A stretch of 16,418 nucleotides of DNA from Pseudomonadota bacterium (GCA_018830925.1 JAHJRK010000024.1:1-16418), one strand, 5' to 3'. Counted from the stretch's first letter, positions 5,538 to 13,627 are shown. Numbers and translations are program-made. Notes: a model not told the origin generated them from the sequence alone.

Positions 5538-5813
5538 ATGATAAGATTGTTTATGGAAAAGCATATCCTGAAGAACAGGGCGTTGATAATCAAGGAAGGT
5601 AAATATTTTCACGATTTCATGTGGCTTCTGATGAAACATAGAAACACCGGAGCCAAATGGACAATAGAAGAAAAAAAGCAGCTTAAGTCTCACTTTAAAC
5701 ATTTATCTCTTTATATGCCCGCCTTAATCATTTTTGCTCTTCCCTTAGGGTCACTTCTGCTGCCTATACTTACCGAGGTCCTGGATAGACGGGAGAAAGA
5801 CCGGATGAAATAA
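5538..5813 (+). CDS. Small LETM1-like membrane protein
   Basis: A 91-residue protein: a basic, charged N-terminal half containing WTIEEKKQLKSHFKHLSLYM, followed by a single hydrophobic stretch PALIIFALPLGSLLLPILTEVL and a charged tail. The pattern of helix, PALIIFALPLGS, LLLP resembles the short LETM1-like bacterial proteins. Only AAGGA (about 5515-5519) could be a ribosome binding site and it is rather far from ATG 5538, so the exact start is uncertain; ATG 5553 is an alternative. The role is unknown. It lies between the DUF4197 gene and a polytopic membrane protein on the same strand. Confidence 0.65.
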   Translation: MIRLFMEKHILKNRALIIKEGKYFHDFMWLLMKHRNTGAKWTIEEKKQLKSHFKHLSLYMPALIIFALPLGSLLLPILTEVLDRREKDRMK

Positions 5814-5873
5814 TTGGACAGAGGCATGATGACCCTGCTTGAGCGTGTTGTTTGACGGAATAGGGAGGATAAT

Positions 5874-6266
5874 ATGGAACTATCCATACTCATTGCAAAA
5901 ATCACAGCGGTGATATGTCTGTCCGCTTCTCTTGGCGGGTTTTTCAGCAGAGATTATTATCGCAGGCTTGCGGACGATCTATACAAAAACGCGGCGCTGA
6001 CCTACATGATGGGCTTCATGGCCGTTATCGTTGGATTCCTGATCGTGCACTATCACAATCTCTGGGGGAAAGACTGGACTGTTCTGGTAACGATTATAGG
6101 CTGGCTGTCCCTCATAAAAGGCATCTTCATAATAGTCTTGCCAAAATTCATTCAGCGTTTGTCTGAATCATTTCTTACAAAAAAGATCCTGAAGATTTAT
6201 CCGTATGTTACGCTCTTTCTCGGACTCTTGTTTGGTTACTTCGGATTTGTGCGTGGAAGCGTCTGA
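5874..6266 (+). CDS. Four-helix integral membrane protein of unknown function
   Basis: A 130-residue protein with about four hydrophobic helices (near residues 5-22, 42-60, 70-90 and 108-126). AGGGAGGA sits 5-12 bp before ATG 5874. Between the first two helices lies a conserved-looking SRDYYRRLADDLYKNAALTY segment, and the third helix begins in VTIIGWLSLIKGIF. I recognise the general type (small four-helix proteins with an inner GW-LIKG motif) but cannot give a function. No charged transport motif is visible. Its own ribosome binding site and a 60-bp gap leave co-transcription with the upstream gene open. Confidence 0.75.
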   Translation: MELSILIAKITAVICLSASLGGFFSRDYYRRLADDLYKNAALTYMMGFMAVIVGFLIVHYHNLWGKDWTVLVTIIGWLSLIKGIFIIVLPKFIQRLSESFLTKKILKIYPYVTLFLGLLFGYFGFVRGSV

Positions 6267-6360
6267 CAAGTCACTCCGGTAAAAGCGCGCCAGGCGGAAG
6301 CCGGGATCGGGTTCGGCAGAGAACTGAGTCGGCACTATCGGGAAGGAAGGGAATAATTCT

Positions 6361-7653
6361 ATGACACAGGTAGTAATCGCAGATACGAGAAAGGGGATCA
6401 GGGCTTGCCTCGATGAAATATTCGGCGCTTTCGGAGGGATAGGCAAGGTCATCCCGAAGAACGGCGGCAGGGTTTACATCAAGCCCAATGCAGTTCATTT
6501 CACGCCTTTTGCCTATACCGACATAGATGTGATGGATGCCATGCTCGGCTATCTGAACGATAACGGCTATAACCGCGTATCGGTCATGGAAGGCAGTACC
6601 GGAGGCAATTTTACAAGGCTTGTCTATAAGGTAGTCGGTTATGCGAAGCTGTGTAAGAAATACGGCGCCGAGCCTCTTTACCTGGATGAGGGAAAGATGG
6701 AAACGGTCGGCCTCAATGATGGCACAAAAATCCGTGTTTCAAAACGGCTTTATGACGAAATAATCAACCGGGGCGAGAACTTTTATATCGACATGCCCAA
6801 ACTGAAAACACACTCCATGGCGGTTGTGACGCTCGGCGTAAAAAATCAGCAGGGGTTTCCAGTGGCGCCTGACCGGATGGCAGCGCATTCACATGGGACA
6901 CTCCACAAAAGGCTTGCAGCCTTGTATGCCATGACAAAACCGGACTTCTGCATTATAGAAGGGGTCAAGGCGACCGCACACGGGCATATTCCCCTCCTGT
7001 CATTTAATAAGGACCTTGTATTCGATACCAACATTCTTATCGGCGGCAAAGACACGCTCGCCGTGGATGTCGTTGGCGCAAGGACATTGGGTTATTCAAT
7101 CGATGAGGTTTTGCATCTTTCTCACTGCGCAAAAGCAGGTCTGGGCGAAGGCGACATTGATAGGATAGAGGTCAAAGGCATTCCGCTTTCAAGGTTCGAC
7201 AAGAAAATTCCCTACACATTATTGAGAAAATTCAACCCGGACGTCCGTATTGTTATAGGTAAAAAAATGGCCTGTATTGAAGGCTGCAAGGGGAACACTG
7301 AGGCAATACAGGAAATGATTTATAACGATTATAACGGCAGGGGCGGGTGGTCTTTGATTTACGGTTCAGGTTTTGAAGAAGCCGATCTTGAGAATCTGCC
7401 GGGCGAAATACTTATTGTCGGTCCTTGCGCCTGCAGCGAAACCGGGGCCAGACTAAAAAGCATATATCCCGGCCGTAAAATCCACCAGGTGAACGAGCAT
7501 AACGACCTGATGAACAATACAAGGCTTCAGTTAAAACTCTCCGGTGTTCCGCCTCTTAAGCTTTGCCCCTGTAATCCTTTATCAGCGGCATTCTCTCTTT
7601 TGCAGGCAAAACTTCACGGCCTGAACGCAACCGTGCCGCCGTTACTGGGATGA
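6361..7653 (+). CDS. DUF362 domain-containing protein
   Basis: A 430-residue soluble protein starting at ATG 6361 behind GGAAGGAAGGGA. The DUF362 features run in order: VYIKPNAV near residue 40; GSTGGN after a beta strand near residue 78; the central YIDMPKLKTHSMAVVTLGVKN near residue 142, the most diagnostic stretch; GVKATAHGH; and AVDVVGARTLGY near residue 240. The last 130 residues contain cysteine-bearing stretches (MACIEGCKGN, VGPCACSE, LCPCNP). DUF362 proteins are common in anaerobes, often with Fe-S domains, but their reaction is largely unknown. The C-terminal cysteines could bind a metal, though they do not form a standard ferredoxin CxxCxxCxxxC. The gene is closed by a strong terminator. 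Confidence 0.87.
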   Translation: MTQVVIADTRKGIRACLDEIFGAFGGIGKVIPKNGGRVYIKPNAVHFTPFAYTDIDVMDAMLGYLNDNGYNRVSVMEGSTGGNFTRLVYKVVGYAKLCKKYGAEPLYLDEGKMETVGLNDGTKIRVSKRLYDEIINRGENFYIDMPKLKTHSMAVVTLGVKNQQGFPVAPDRMAAHSHGTLHKRLAALYAMTKPDFCIIEGVKATAHGHIPLLSFNKDLVFDTNILIGGKDTLAVDVVGARTLGYSIDEVLHLSHCAKAGLGEGDIDRIEVKGIPLSRFDKKIPYTLLRKFNPDVRIVIGKKMACIEGCKGNTEAIQEMIYNDYNGRGGWSLIYGSGFEEADLENLPGEILIVGPCACSETGARLKSIYPGRKIHQVNEHNDLMNNTRLQLKLSGVPPLKLCPCNPLSAAFSLLQAKLHGLNATVPPLLG

Positions 7654-7703
7654 ACGTGTTTAGATACTGATTATGGATTCTTCTTCCAGCGAGCCAACCA
7701 ATC

Positions 7704-7744
7704 AGAGCCCGGCCTTTTTTAATATAGGGTCGGGCTCTTTTTTG
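7704..7744. terminator. Intrinsic terminator after the DUF362 gene
   Basis: GAGCCCGGCC, a T/A-rich loop, GGGTCGGGCTC and a seven-T run. The ten-pair stem includes one G-T wobble. The preceding GAGCCAACCAATC (about 7691-7703) matches the right half of repeat B, so this terminator may be the intact form of that element's end. Confidence 0.85.
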
Positions 7745-7799
7745 TTTATTAAAATTCATCCTATCGCGTAAAAAATATATAATGGTACGGATGTAAAAA

Positions 7800-7899
7800 T
7801 TACCATACAAATTTAATGATTCGCCATATTGTATGGTAATTTTATTTATTGACTTACGTTACCATACACTTTAATATAATATTTATTTTGTATGGTAAC
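7800..7899. promoter_or_regulatory. Array of four alternating operator half-sites
   Basis: TTACCATACAA (7800-7810), TTGTATGGTAA (7829-7839), GTTACCATACA (7858-7868) and TGTATGGTAAC (7889-7899). Orientation alternates and starts are 29, 29 and 31 bp apart, close to three helical turns, so all sites face roughly the same side. The third lies between the -35 and -10 boxes and the fourth in the leader, which fits repression with looping or cooperative binding. The regulator is unknown; an autoregulating product of the downstream unit is possible. Confidence 0.75.
7849..7877 (+). promoter_or_regulatory. Sigma-70-type promoter for the two-gene unit
   Basis: TTGACT (7849-7854), 17-bp spacer, TAATAT (7872-7877). 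An operator half-site fills the spacer. Transcription would begin near 7884, about 26 bp before the start codon. Confidence 0.6.
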
Positions 7900-7909
7900 G
7901 GAGTGTGGT

Positions 7910-8227
7910 ATGGCAATAAAAGGCGTGTTAAAAGAAGAATTAGAAAATTCCATCAGAATGCAGAAAAAATATGAGGAAGAATTAAAAAAATTTCCTGCGG
8001 GCAGTCTAATAAAAAAGAAAATCAAAGGGCATGAGTATTATTATATTGTAATGCGGGAAAATGGAAAAGTTAAGTTCGTATATAAAGGTAAAAAGGTGCC
8101 TGAAGCCCTTGTTCAAGAGTATGCGAGGGTAAAAGAACTGCGTGCAAAATATAGAAAGCTTCTGTCTCAGCTAAAAAAGCAGATAAAATTTTTAAGAGGT
8201 GCATTGCGTGGACAAGAGGCAATATAA
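7910..8227 (+). CDS. Small basic protein, first gene of an antitoxin/nucleotidyltransferase-like pair
   Basis: A 105-residue lysine-rich protein. I start it at ATG 7910 with GGAG at 7900-7903; the in-frame ATG at 7892 lies inside an operator half-site and lacks a binding site. The N-terminal helix (GVLKEELENSIRMQKKYEEEL) and C-terminal helix flank a beta hairpin, KIKGHEYYYIVMRENGKVKFVYKGKK, resembling the KxKGxxYYYxxxRExGKVKxxYxGK domain of small archaeal and bacterial proteins (DUF6788-like). Such genes can sit directly before a nucleotidyltransferase-like gene, and here the next start overlaps by 20 bp. I infer a DNA- or RNA-binding or antitoxin role; the operator array suggests autoregulation. 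The reading frame is intact. Confidence 0.7.
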   Translation: MAIKGVLKEELENSIRMQKKYEEELKKFPAGSLIKKKIKGHEYYYIVMRENGKVKFVYKGKKVPEALVQEYARVKELRAKYRKLLSQLKKQIKFLRGALRGQEAI

Positions 8228-8677
8228 TATTTGCATGGAGGTATTAAGACGTTTGGATGGTTCAGGTATTTTGCCCAAACTCGTAATAATTGGCAGCTGG
8301 TGCCTGAAACCGGGAGGGGGACTACAAAACCATATCCATTGCCTGAGCTATCCATGAATGCTCAAAGATTGAGATTTTTAGAATTACTGGAAAGTGACAG
8401 GATAATTGTTGACTTTAATGGGTTAAAAGTGACCCTGCCGCATCCTGTTAATTTCGGATTGCATAAAATAATTGTATCTTCAAGGCGTAAAAGTGTAGAA
8501 AAAAAAGAAAAGGATATTAAGACCGGATTAGAAGTATTAAGATTGTGTGTTGATAATATGGATGAACCAAAGTTAGTTGAGTTGTTTAAGAAAATTTCGC
8601 AAAAACAACGAAAAAAGGTAATAAATACACTTGAAGATAATAAGGCTGAGGACATATTGCGGTGCCTGGTTAATTGA
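8208..8677 (+). pseudogene. Nucleotidyltransferase-like gene with internal deletion and frameshift
   Basis: The true start is GTG 8208, with AGAGGTG at 8195-8201, overlapping the previous gene by 20 bp. Frame 1 reads 33 good residues ending KLVIIGSWCL, the first strand of a nucleotidyltransferase fold, then runs into unrelated sequence and a stop at 8355-8357. From about 8345 another frame gives a well-formed C-terminal half (NAQRLRFLELLES, DFNGLKVTLPHPVNFGLHK, a charged helical tail) to 8677. The part in between, which should hold the DxD catalytic pair, is missing, so the gene cannot make an active enzyme. The C-terminal frame could still be translated from a start near 8354, but no ribosome binding site supports this. 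Confidence 0.72.
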
Positions 8678-8779
8678 GTCGGGGAAAGGATCGGAGAACC
8701 GGAAAACCAAAACAAATTCAAAAATCAAATGAATGAATAACCGAACAGTTTATGGAGCAGATGTCAAATAAGGAAAAAC

Positions 8780-9256
8780 ATGAAAGATGATATAAAAGAC
8801 AGAGCGGCAATCCACACACAGCCGCCGCTGATATTTTTCGCGTGTTTGGGTATGGGTATACTGCTGGAGTATTTATTTCCATTTCGTTTTATCACCGGAG
8901 CATGGTCGCTTAGAATTATTATCGGTTGTTTTCTTTTTCTTGCTTCCGGCATAATGGCCGTAAGCGCTTTTATAGTTCTTATTAAAAATAAAACTCCGTT
9001 TAACCCCGCTAAACCGACAGAGAAAATAGTTTGTGAGGGTTCTTTCAGGTTTTCCCGTAACCCTCTGTACCTTGCTCTTCTGCTTCTGTCGGGCGGCGCT
9101 GCAATTGTGACAGGTTCCGTTTGGCTTGTACTGGCGCTATTGATTCTTTTTATTCTCCTTGAAAGATTTGCAATCAGACCTGAGGAAAAATATCTGACGG
9201 ATAAATTCGGTGAAGATTATTTAAATTACAAGGCCTCGGTAAGACGCTGGCTTTGA
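8780..9256 (+). CDS. Isoprenylcysteine carboxyl methyltransferase (ICMT)-family membrane protein
   Basis: A 158-residue protein behind AAGGA and ATG 8780. There are four or five membrane helices (about residues 17-33, 42-67, 98-114 and 115-130). The family signature is clear: FNPAKPTEKIVCEGSFRFSRNPLYLALLL, followed by ERFAIRPEEKYLTDKFGEDYLNYKASVRRWL, the SAM-binding and catalytic C-terminal region of bacterial ICMT/phospholipid-methyltransferase-like proteins. In bacteria the methyl acceptor is usually unknown. It sits about 100 bp after the nucleotidyltransferase pseudogene and before repeat A copy 3, with no obvious partner. Confidence 0.88.
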   Translation: MKDDIKDRAAIHTQPPLIFFACLGMGILLEYLFPFRFITGAWSLRIIIGCFLFLASGIMAVSAFIVLIKNKTPFNPAKPTEKIVCEGSFRFSRNPLYLALLLLSGGAAIVTGSVWLVLALLILFILLERFAIRPEEKYLTDKFGEDYLNYKASVRRWL

Positions 9257-9673
9257 TCAGTAATGCCCTTTTATTCTCGTATCGCTCAATCCTTCCGGCG
9301 GCCTTACGGCAGGAATCAAGTCCATCCGGACAAAAACAATCTTCAAAAGAATGATAAAATAAACGCGACTTTATTAAAATTAAGAAATGTGATAAGCAAG
9401 AAACGTATTTTTTCCACCTCCGCGTTAACGAAACTGGGGAACAATAATTCATCATTGATTTATTGTTACGCATATCTTCCTGAAGTCAGTAAATCGTTAA
9501 CCTTGAAGAAGATGCATGACTTCAAGTCGTTATTAATGATGTTGTTTCCTCAACAATTATGGTATGGATGATAAGAAATATGAGCATTCAGTTCTGTGAG
9601 GGTTTATAGATTCTCACTCTCCGAAATTTGGAGAAACTGATCTACTCGACTCAATAATAATAAAAGGGGTCTC
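9257..9673. other. Intergenic region with repeat A copy 3
   Basis: After the repeat (9297-9455) the rest is AT-rich leader, including inverted arms TGAAGTCA and TGACTTCA (about 9481 and 9518) and CTCC-AAATTT-GGAG near 9619-9633. No gene is convincing. The promoter of the lipoprotein/CHAT operon must lie here, but no strong box pair stands out. Confidence 0.5.
9297..9455. repeat. Dispersed repeat family A, copy 3
   Basis: It matches copy 1 (35-200) over its whole length, starting CGGCGGCCTTACGG and passing through the core (9361-9391, slightly degenerated to CGCGACTTTATTAAAATT). It is closer to copy 1 on the left and to copies 2 and 4 in the core. Confidence 0.7.
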
Positions 9674-10279
9674 ATGAAAAAAACTGTGCTTCTGTTATGC
9701 CTCATCGCTTTGTTTGTTTCAGGATGCGGTGATCTCCTGAACATGCGGAAAATTTCGGTTGATCCAAGAATCTCGATCGAGAATATGCAGAAAAGTTCCC
9801 TGAAAGCGGGGCTACTTCTCAACGAACAGTTCACCAACTACGAATATGTCTTCGACAGCGGCCCCGTAAAGCTCTATCTAGTGAAAAACATACATGGAGA
9901 AATAGAGATCGGCAAAAATTTGTCTCATGCGATTTACAGGATTGTTTCAAGCAAATTCGGGAGAGTTTTCATTGCTCGCAATGGAAGTGAAATGTACGAT
10001 GTTGACCTTTATTTTGTTCCACGGATTAAATCCTACACATTTAAGCCCGCCAGGCATGGGTACGACTCTTTTTCCTCCACCATGGAACTCGAAACCGAAA
10101 TTTTCGACAAAAACGGCCGGTTACTGCGCAGTTTCAGCGTCAAGCAGGAGGGAAGCAGAAACGTAATGGCTAACTCGCTGATGAATCGAACGTTGCAGGA
10201 GATGGCGAGCGGGACTGTGAATGAGGTGATAGACAAAACCCTGCAAGAATTTGTCACAAAGCTTAATGAATTCTATTGA
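9674..10279 (+). CDS. Lipoprotein of unknown function, first gene of the CHAT operon
   Basis: A 201-residue protein with a lipoprotein signal peptide: MKKTVLLLCLIALFVSGCG, lipid-modified cysteine Cys18 in VSGC. AAAAGGGG precedes ATG 9674. The mature part alternates beta strands and helices; residues 55-160 contain LYLVKNI, LSHAIYRIVSSKFG, YDVDLYFVPRIKSY and an ELETEIFDKNGRLLRSF strand pair, suggesting a lipoprotein fold like those of envelope assembly or transport-auxiliary lipoproteins. I do not recognise the family. Only 18 bp separate it from the CHAT gene, so the two are almost certainly one operon, and both products should be anchored in the same envelope compartment. Confidence 0.8.
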   Translation: MKKTVLLLCLIALFVSGCGDLLNMRKISVDPRISIENMQKSSLKAGLLLNEQFTNYEYVFDSGPVKLYLVKNIHGEIEIGKNLSHAIYRIVSSKFGRVFIARNGSEMYDVDLYFVPRIKSYTFKPARHGYDSFSSTMELETEIFDKNGRLLRSFSVKQEGSRNVMANSLMNRTLQEMASGTVNEVIDKTLQEFVTKLNEFY

Positions 10280-10297
10280 TTCAGAAAGGAATGAACA

Positions 10298-12925
10298 ATG
10301 CAGCTGAAACGATTGCTGATGATTGTTTTGTTTCTATACACCTCTGGTTGTGCACACGATCAAGGGTTAAACATGTCCGAACGCCTGTCCCACTTCCGTC
10401 AAGGAGGGTATATCACCACGAGTAAGGGAGAGATCCTCACTCAGGAAGGCCTGGAGTACCTTCGCGAAGGTTCCTTCGACAAGTTCCTCCCCTCCATGCG
10501 CGAGGCGCTGACGGTTTACTCCGGCAATGGGGAAAAGACCTCCGATATTTGCCGCTATCTGGGCAAGGCCTATCTCGATAGAAACGAATACGACAAGGCT
10601 CTGTCCTATTTTGACCAATCAGTATCCTCTGCCAAAAGCAGCCGATATCTTGAGGGGATCGCCATGGCAACTGTTGGGCTGGCAGATTGCTACAAGAAAA
10701 TCGGGGACACGGATAAGGCTACCGAGGTTCTGGCGACGGCCACGCAGGTCAATCGTGAGTCTACAAAGGGCGAACATCCGCTCATTGCGCTCAGCATGGG
10801 GGAGAACCTCGCACAGCAAGGGCGTTTGTCCCAAGCACTGGACATCTTTACAAAATCCCTTTCCAACATTGACAATTACAAGGATGATAAGCTGAAACAG
10901 TCAGTCTATTTATCTCTCGGCACGACCCTTTTCGGTCTCGGCCGTTATCAGGAGGCAATCACCCATTACCAGCACGCCCTCGAACTTGCCAAGAAAAGTT
11001 ACAACACATCTGATATCGTGGACATCCTCAACAACATCGGGTTTTGTCTTGTGTCTTTGAAAAAATACGGCGAGGCCGCCATAGCTTTTAAGGAAGGGCT
11101 GGGACTCCTGGCCGTCATGGACCTGCAATACTCCGAAAAACAGATGTACGCCAATTATGGGCTGGGGCTTTTGAATGAAGAGCAAAACCGGAATGCCCAG
11201 GCGCTACTTTACTACGACACCGCCATCAAGTTCATCGAGGACTTGAGAGGCAGCCTGAGTTCGACGGAGTTCCGATCCTTGTTTCTGGCCAATAAAATAG
11301 CCGTCTATGAACATGCAATCGACATTCTGCTCACGTCAGCCGGTCGGATCCTGGATGACGTCCGCCTGGATCCGCGATTTACCAAAGCGGGACTCACACC
11401 CGCGGAAGTTGCCTTCTTCTACGCCGAAAGAACCAAGGCCCGATCTTTTCTCGAACTGCTCTCCAAAGCCAGAAAGGATTCACTCGCCGACCGGATCCCT
11501 CACGAGCTGGCCGAACAGGAGCGGCGATTGCTCGACACCATTGACTCGCTCCAGGCCTCCGGAAGCAGCCAGTCGGAAGCGCAGCGAGAAGTCCTGAAAA
11601 AATCAAAACGCGAACTCGATGAGTTGATCGCCAAGTTAAAGAAAGAGTATCCGGATTATGCCTCCATCCGCTATCCGGAGCCAGTCATGGCCGGGAATAT
11701 CCCGTTGCGCGAAAATGAGGTGCTCCTTTCCTACAAGGTCAATCCCAAGAATACCTATCTTTGGATCATGGAAAAAGGCAAAAAAACATCAGCCATCGAA
11801 ATCGCCATTAGCCGGGAGGAACTTACCAGGAAAGTCAGGGAATTCCGGAGCGGACTTGAAAATACTGACCGAGTGGATGTCTACGACCCCGAGAAAGGGC
11901 AGGCTCTGGGCAGTCTCTTGCTGGAAGAGGCACTCAGCCGGATAGACTCGGACAAAAATATCATCATCACCCCCGACGGCGTTCTGAACATGGTTCCCTT
12001 CGAGGCATTAACGGTTGGTAAAACAAAAAATACGATTCAATACCTGGGAGAAAAATACAAAATCAGCTATTATCCCTCCGCCTCGGTCATGGCAACCATG
12101 CGGCAGTTCAAGGAAAGACCCAAATTATCAAAGCCCCTGTTTGCGCTCGGTGATCCGGTCTATGAGGATTCTGATGTGCGTTACAGTCGGAGAAAGTCCG
12201 ATAATATCGTCGTGGCCTCCGCCGATCCGACGCCCGCTCTCAATTTGCGCAGTGCTCTAGTCCGTAGCGGTTTCTCTTTGCCCCGGCTGCCCGAGACACG
12301 CGACGAGGTCTTGGAAATCGGCGCGCTCTTCGGGTACAGTGCCGACGACTCGAACATCAAGCTCGATATGAACGCCTCCAAGAGCGAACTTTTGAAATCC
12401 GATCTCGGCCGTTACCGGTTTATCCATTTTGCCACCCATGGTCTTTTGAGTGGCGACATTCCTTACATCCTCGAACCGGCGCTGGTTCTAAGCCAACCGG
12501 GAAACCGCAACCCCGAGGACGGCTTCCTCAAGATGAGCGAAATCCTGAACCTGAAACTTAACGCCGATGCCGTAGTCCTGTCGGCCTGCAAAACAGCCCT
12601 GGGAAAAGAGATCGCCGGAGAGGGAATCGTGGGCTTAAGCCGCGCCTTCATGCTTGCAGGGTCCAAATCGGTTATCGTGAGTCTCTGGAGCGTGGAATCG
12701 AATTCCACGGCCGTCCTGATGAAGAGCTTCTACTCGCATCTCAAGCCCGGAATATCCAAGGAAGAGGCGCTCAGGCTGGCCAAGCAAGAATTGAAAAACC
12801 AAAGCTTGGCCTCCACTTATTTCAGCCGTGGCATCACGATCGCTGGACGGGACAAGAAGGTTCAAACCGGCACCTCCCATCCATTCTTCTGGGCGCCTTT
12901 CATCCTGATTGGTGAATGGGAGTAA
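10298..12925 (+). CDS. TPR-CHAT lipoprotein, caspase-like peptidase
   Basis: An 875-residue protein, ATG 10298 behind AAAGGA. The N-terminus is a lipoprotein signal (LLMIVLFLYTSGCAH, Cys18), so it is exported and lipid-anchored. Residues about 60-340 are tetratricopeptide repeats (YLGKAYLDRNEYDKALSYFD, GTTLFGLGRYQEAITHYQHA and others). A charged coiled-coil linker (about 400-455) leads into the CHAT domain (about 540-875) with the catalytic pair His714 (FIHFATHGLLSG) and Cys764 (VVLSACKTALG), then GEGIVGLSRAFMLAGSKSVIVSLWSV and a final HPFFWAPFILIGEW. CHAT proteins are caspase/separase-related peptidases; TPR-CHAT proteins serve in defence, signalling or development, with TPRs recognising a partner. 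Export of such a protein is notable. The substrate is unknown; the co-transcribed lipoprotein is the obvious candidate partner. Confidence 0.93.
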   Translation: MQLKRLLMIVLFLYTSGCAHDQGLNMSERLSHFRQGGYITTSKGEILTQEGLEYLREGSFDKFLPSMREALTVYSGNGEKTSDICRYLGKAYLDRNEYDKALSYFDQSVSSAKSSRYLEGIAMATVGLADCYKKIGDTDKATEVLATATQVNRESTKGEHPLIALSMGENLAQQGRLSQALDIFTKSLSNIDNYKDDKLKQSVYLSLGTTLFGLGRYQEAITHYQHALELAKKSYNTSDIVDILNNIGFCLVSLKKYGEAAIAFKEGLGLLAVMDLQYSEKQMYANYGLGLLNEEQNRNAQALLYYDTAIKFIEDLRGSLSSTEFRSLFLANKIAVYEHAIDILLTSAGRILDDVRLDPRFTKAGLTPAEVAFFYAERTKARSFLELLSKARKDSLADRIPHELAEQERRLLDTIDSLQASGSSQSEAQREVLKKSKRELDELIAKLKKEYPDYASIRYPEPVMAGNIPLRENEVLLSYKVNPKNTYLWIMEKGKKTSAIEIAISREELTRKVREFRSGLENTDRVDVYDPEKGQALGSLLLEEALSRIDSDKNIIITPDGVLNMVPFEALTVGKTKNTIQYLGEKYKISYYPSASVMATMRQFKERPKLSKPLFALGDPVYEDSDVRYSRRKSDNIVVASADPTPALNLRSALVRSGFSLPRLPETRDEVLEIGALFGYSADDSNIKLDMNASKSELLKSDLGRYRFIHFATHGLLSGDIPYILEPALVLSQPGNRNPEDGFLKMSEILNLKLNADAVVLSACKTALGKEIAGEGIVGLSRAFMLAGSKSVIVSLWSVESNSTAVLMKSFYSHLKPGISKEEALRLAKQELKNQSLASTYFSRGITIAGRDKKVQTGTSHPFFWAPFILIGEWE

Positions 12926-13198
12926 CAATATCCTGATTCCGTTTCATTCAATCTGTTTTCAATCCAATTCAAAAGCCATTGATTCTACTTTTGCGCATTC
13001 AGGGAAGCATACCGTGCGGTAAATTGCCAGGCTGCCTGTATGAAATATATGGATTTAATGAATTGACCTACCCTCCCAAAACTGATCTGGATTGCATGAG
13101 TCTTCTGGACAGGTTACTGATGATGAGCTGCTATACTTGATTTCTATCCGTAATGTTCAACCTTCGAAATAATCCTGGAGTGAAAATTTGTGCTATAC

Positions 13199-13266
13199 GT
13201 AACAAACATTTTTCCAGTACCCAACTTCATCCGTGCTGGGGAGCCAAACAATCAAAGCCTGCCCTG
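13199..13266. repeat. Dispersed repeat family B, copy 3
   Basis: CCAGTACCCAACTTCATCC, GCTGGGGAGCC and AAACAATCAAAGCCT closely match the copy at 3718-3796. The terminator arm is degraded here (GCCCTG in place of GGCC and a T-run). Confidence 0.6.
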
Positions 13267-13387
13267 TAAAAGATCCTGTTTCTAATTCAGTCAAGATATG
13301 TATCGGTATCCTGGAATAACCTGGCCCCGGAATGCATGGCTTTCAGATAATTATTCTTGAACTTCAGTATGCTGGGACATTTATCTG

Positions 13388-13468
13388 TTAAGGCAGCGTT
13401 TTGAGGAAAGTAATCAAGTCAGCCAGATCTTCGTTGCTGATATTCCCCCGCGGCATGTCCGATTTAAT
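13388..13468 (-). pseudogene. C-terminal remnant of a c-type cytochrome
   Basis: The minus strand encodes DMPRGNISNEDLADLITFLKTLP and a stop. This is the well-known end of small class I cytochromes c: the Met haem ligand in the MPxGxIS motif, then the EDLADLIxFLKTL helix. In frame upstream there are only about three more codons before a stop, and no CxxCH haem motif lies within reach. It is therefore a 26-codon leftover of a deleted gene. Confidence 0.75.
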
Positions 13469-13529
13469 TTATCGGATATTTTATATCCAGATCATTTTTT
13501 TATTCTCATAATCGGATACTTGGTATCCG
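13458..13529. promoter_or_regulatory. Inverted repeats upstream of the sigma-54 promoter (putative activator sites)
   Basis: Three dyads: TCCGAT-N7-ATCGGA (13458-13476), GGATAT-TTT-ATATCC (13474-13488) and CGGATAC-TTG-GTATCCG (13513-13529). The last two share ATCGGATA and TATCC and are 40 bp apart centre to centre, near four helical turns. They lie roughly 130-190 bp before the expected transcription start, where enhancer-binding activators of sigma-54 promoters normally bind. Confidence 0.65.
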
Positions 13530-13627
13530 CTTTTCATTGTTCATCCAAAAGTAAATCACCCTTTAAAAATTGAGCCAATAGAATAATATTATTATATTTC
13601 AATATGATGCAATTTGTTGCGCCATTA

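Noticed and set aside
8231..8677. Independent 148-residue gene
   Set aside because: The first 35 or so residues are out of frame with the real N-terminus encoded from GTG 8208; only the C-terminal part is genuine, so it is annotated as a pseudogene piece.
9263..9571. A 102-codon frame after the methyltransferase gene
   Set aside because: It runs through repeat A copy 3 and has low-complexity composition and no ribosome binding site.
10033..12928. Several long minus-strand frames opposite the CHAT operon
   Set aside because: They are shadows of a GC-richer coding region and have no start signals or recognisable motifs.
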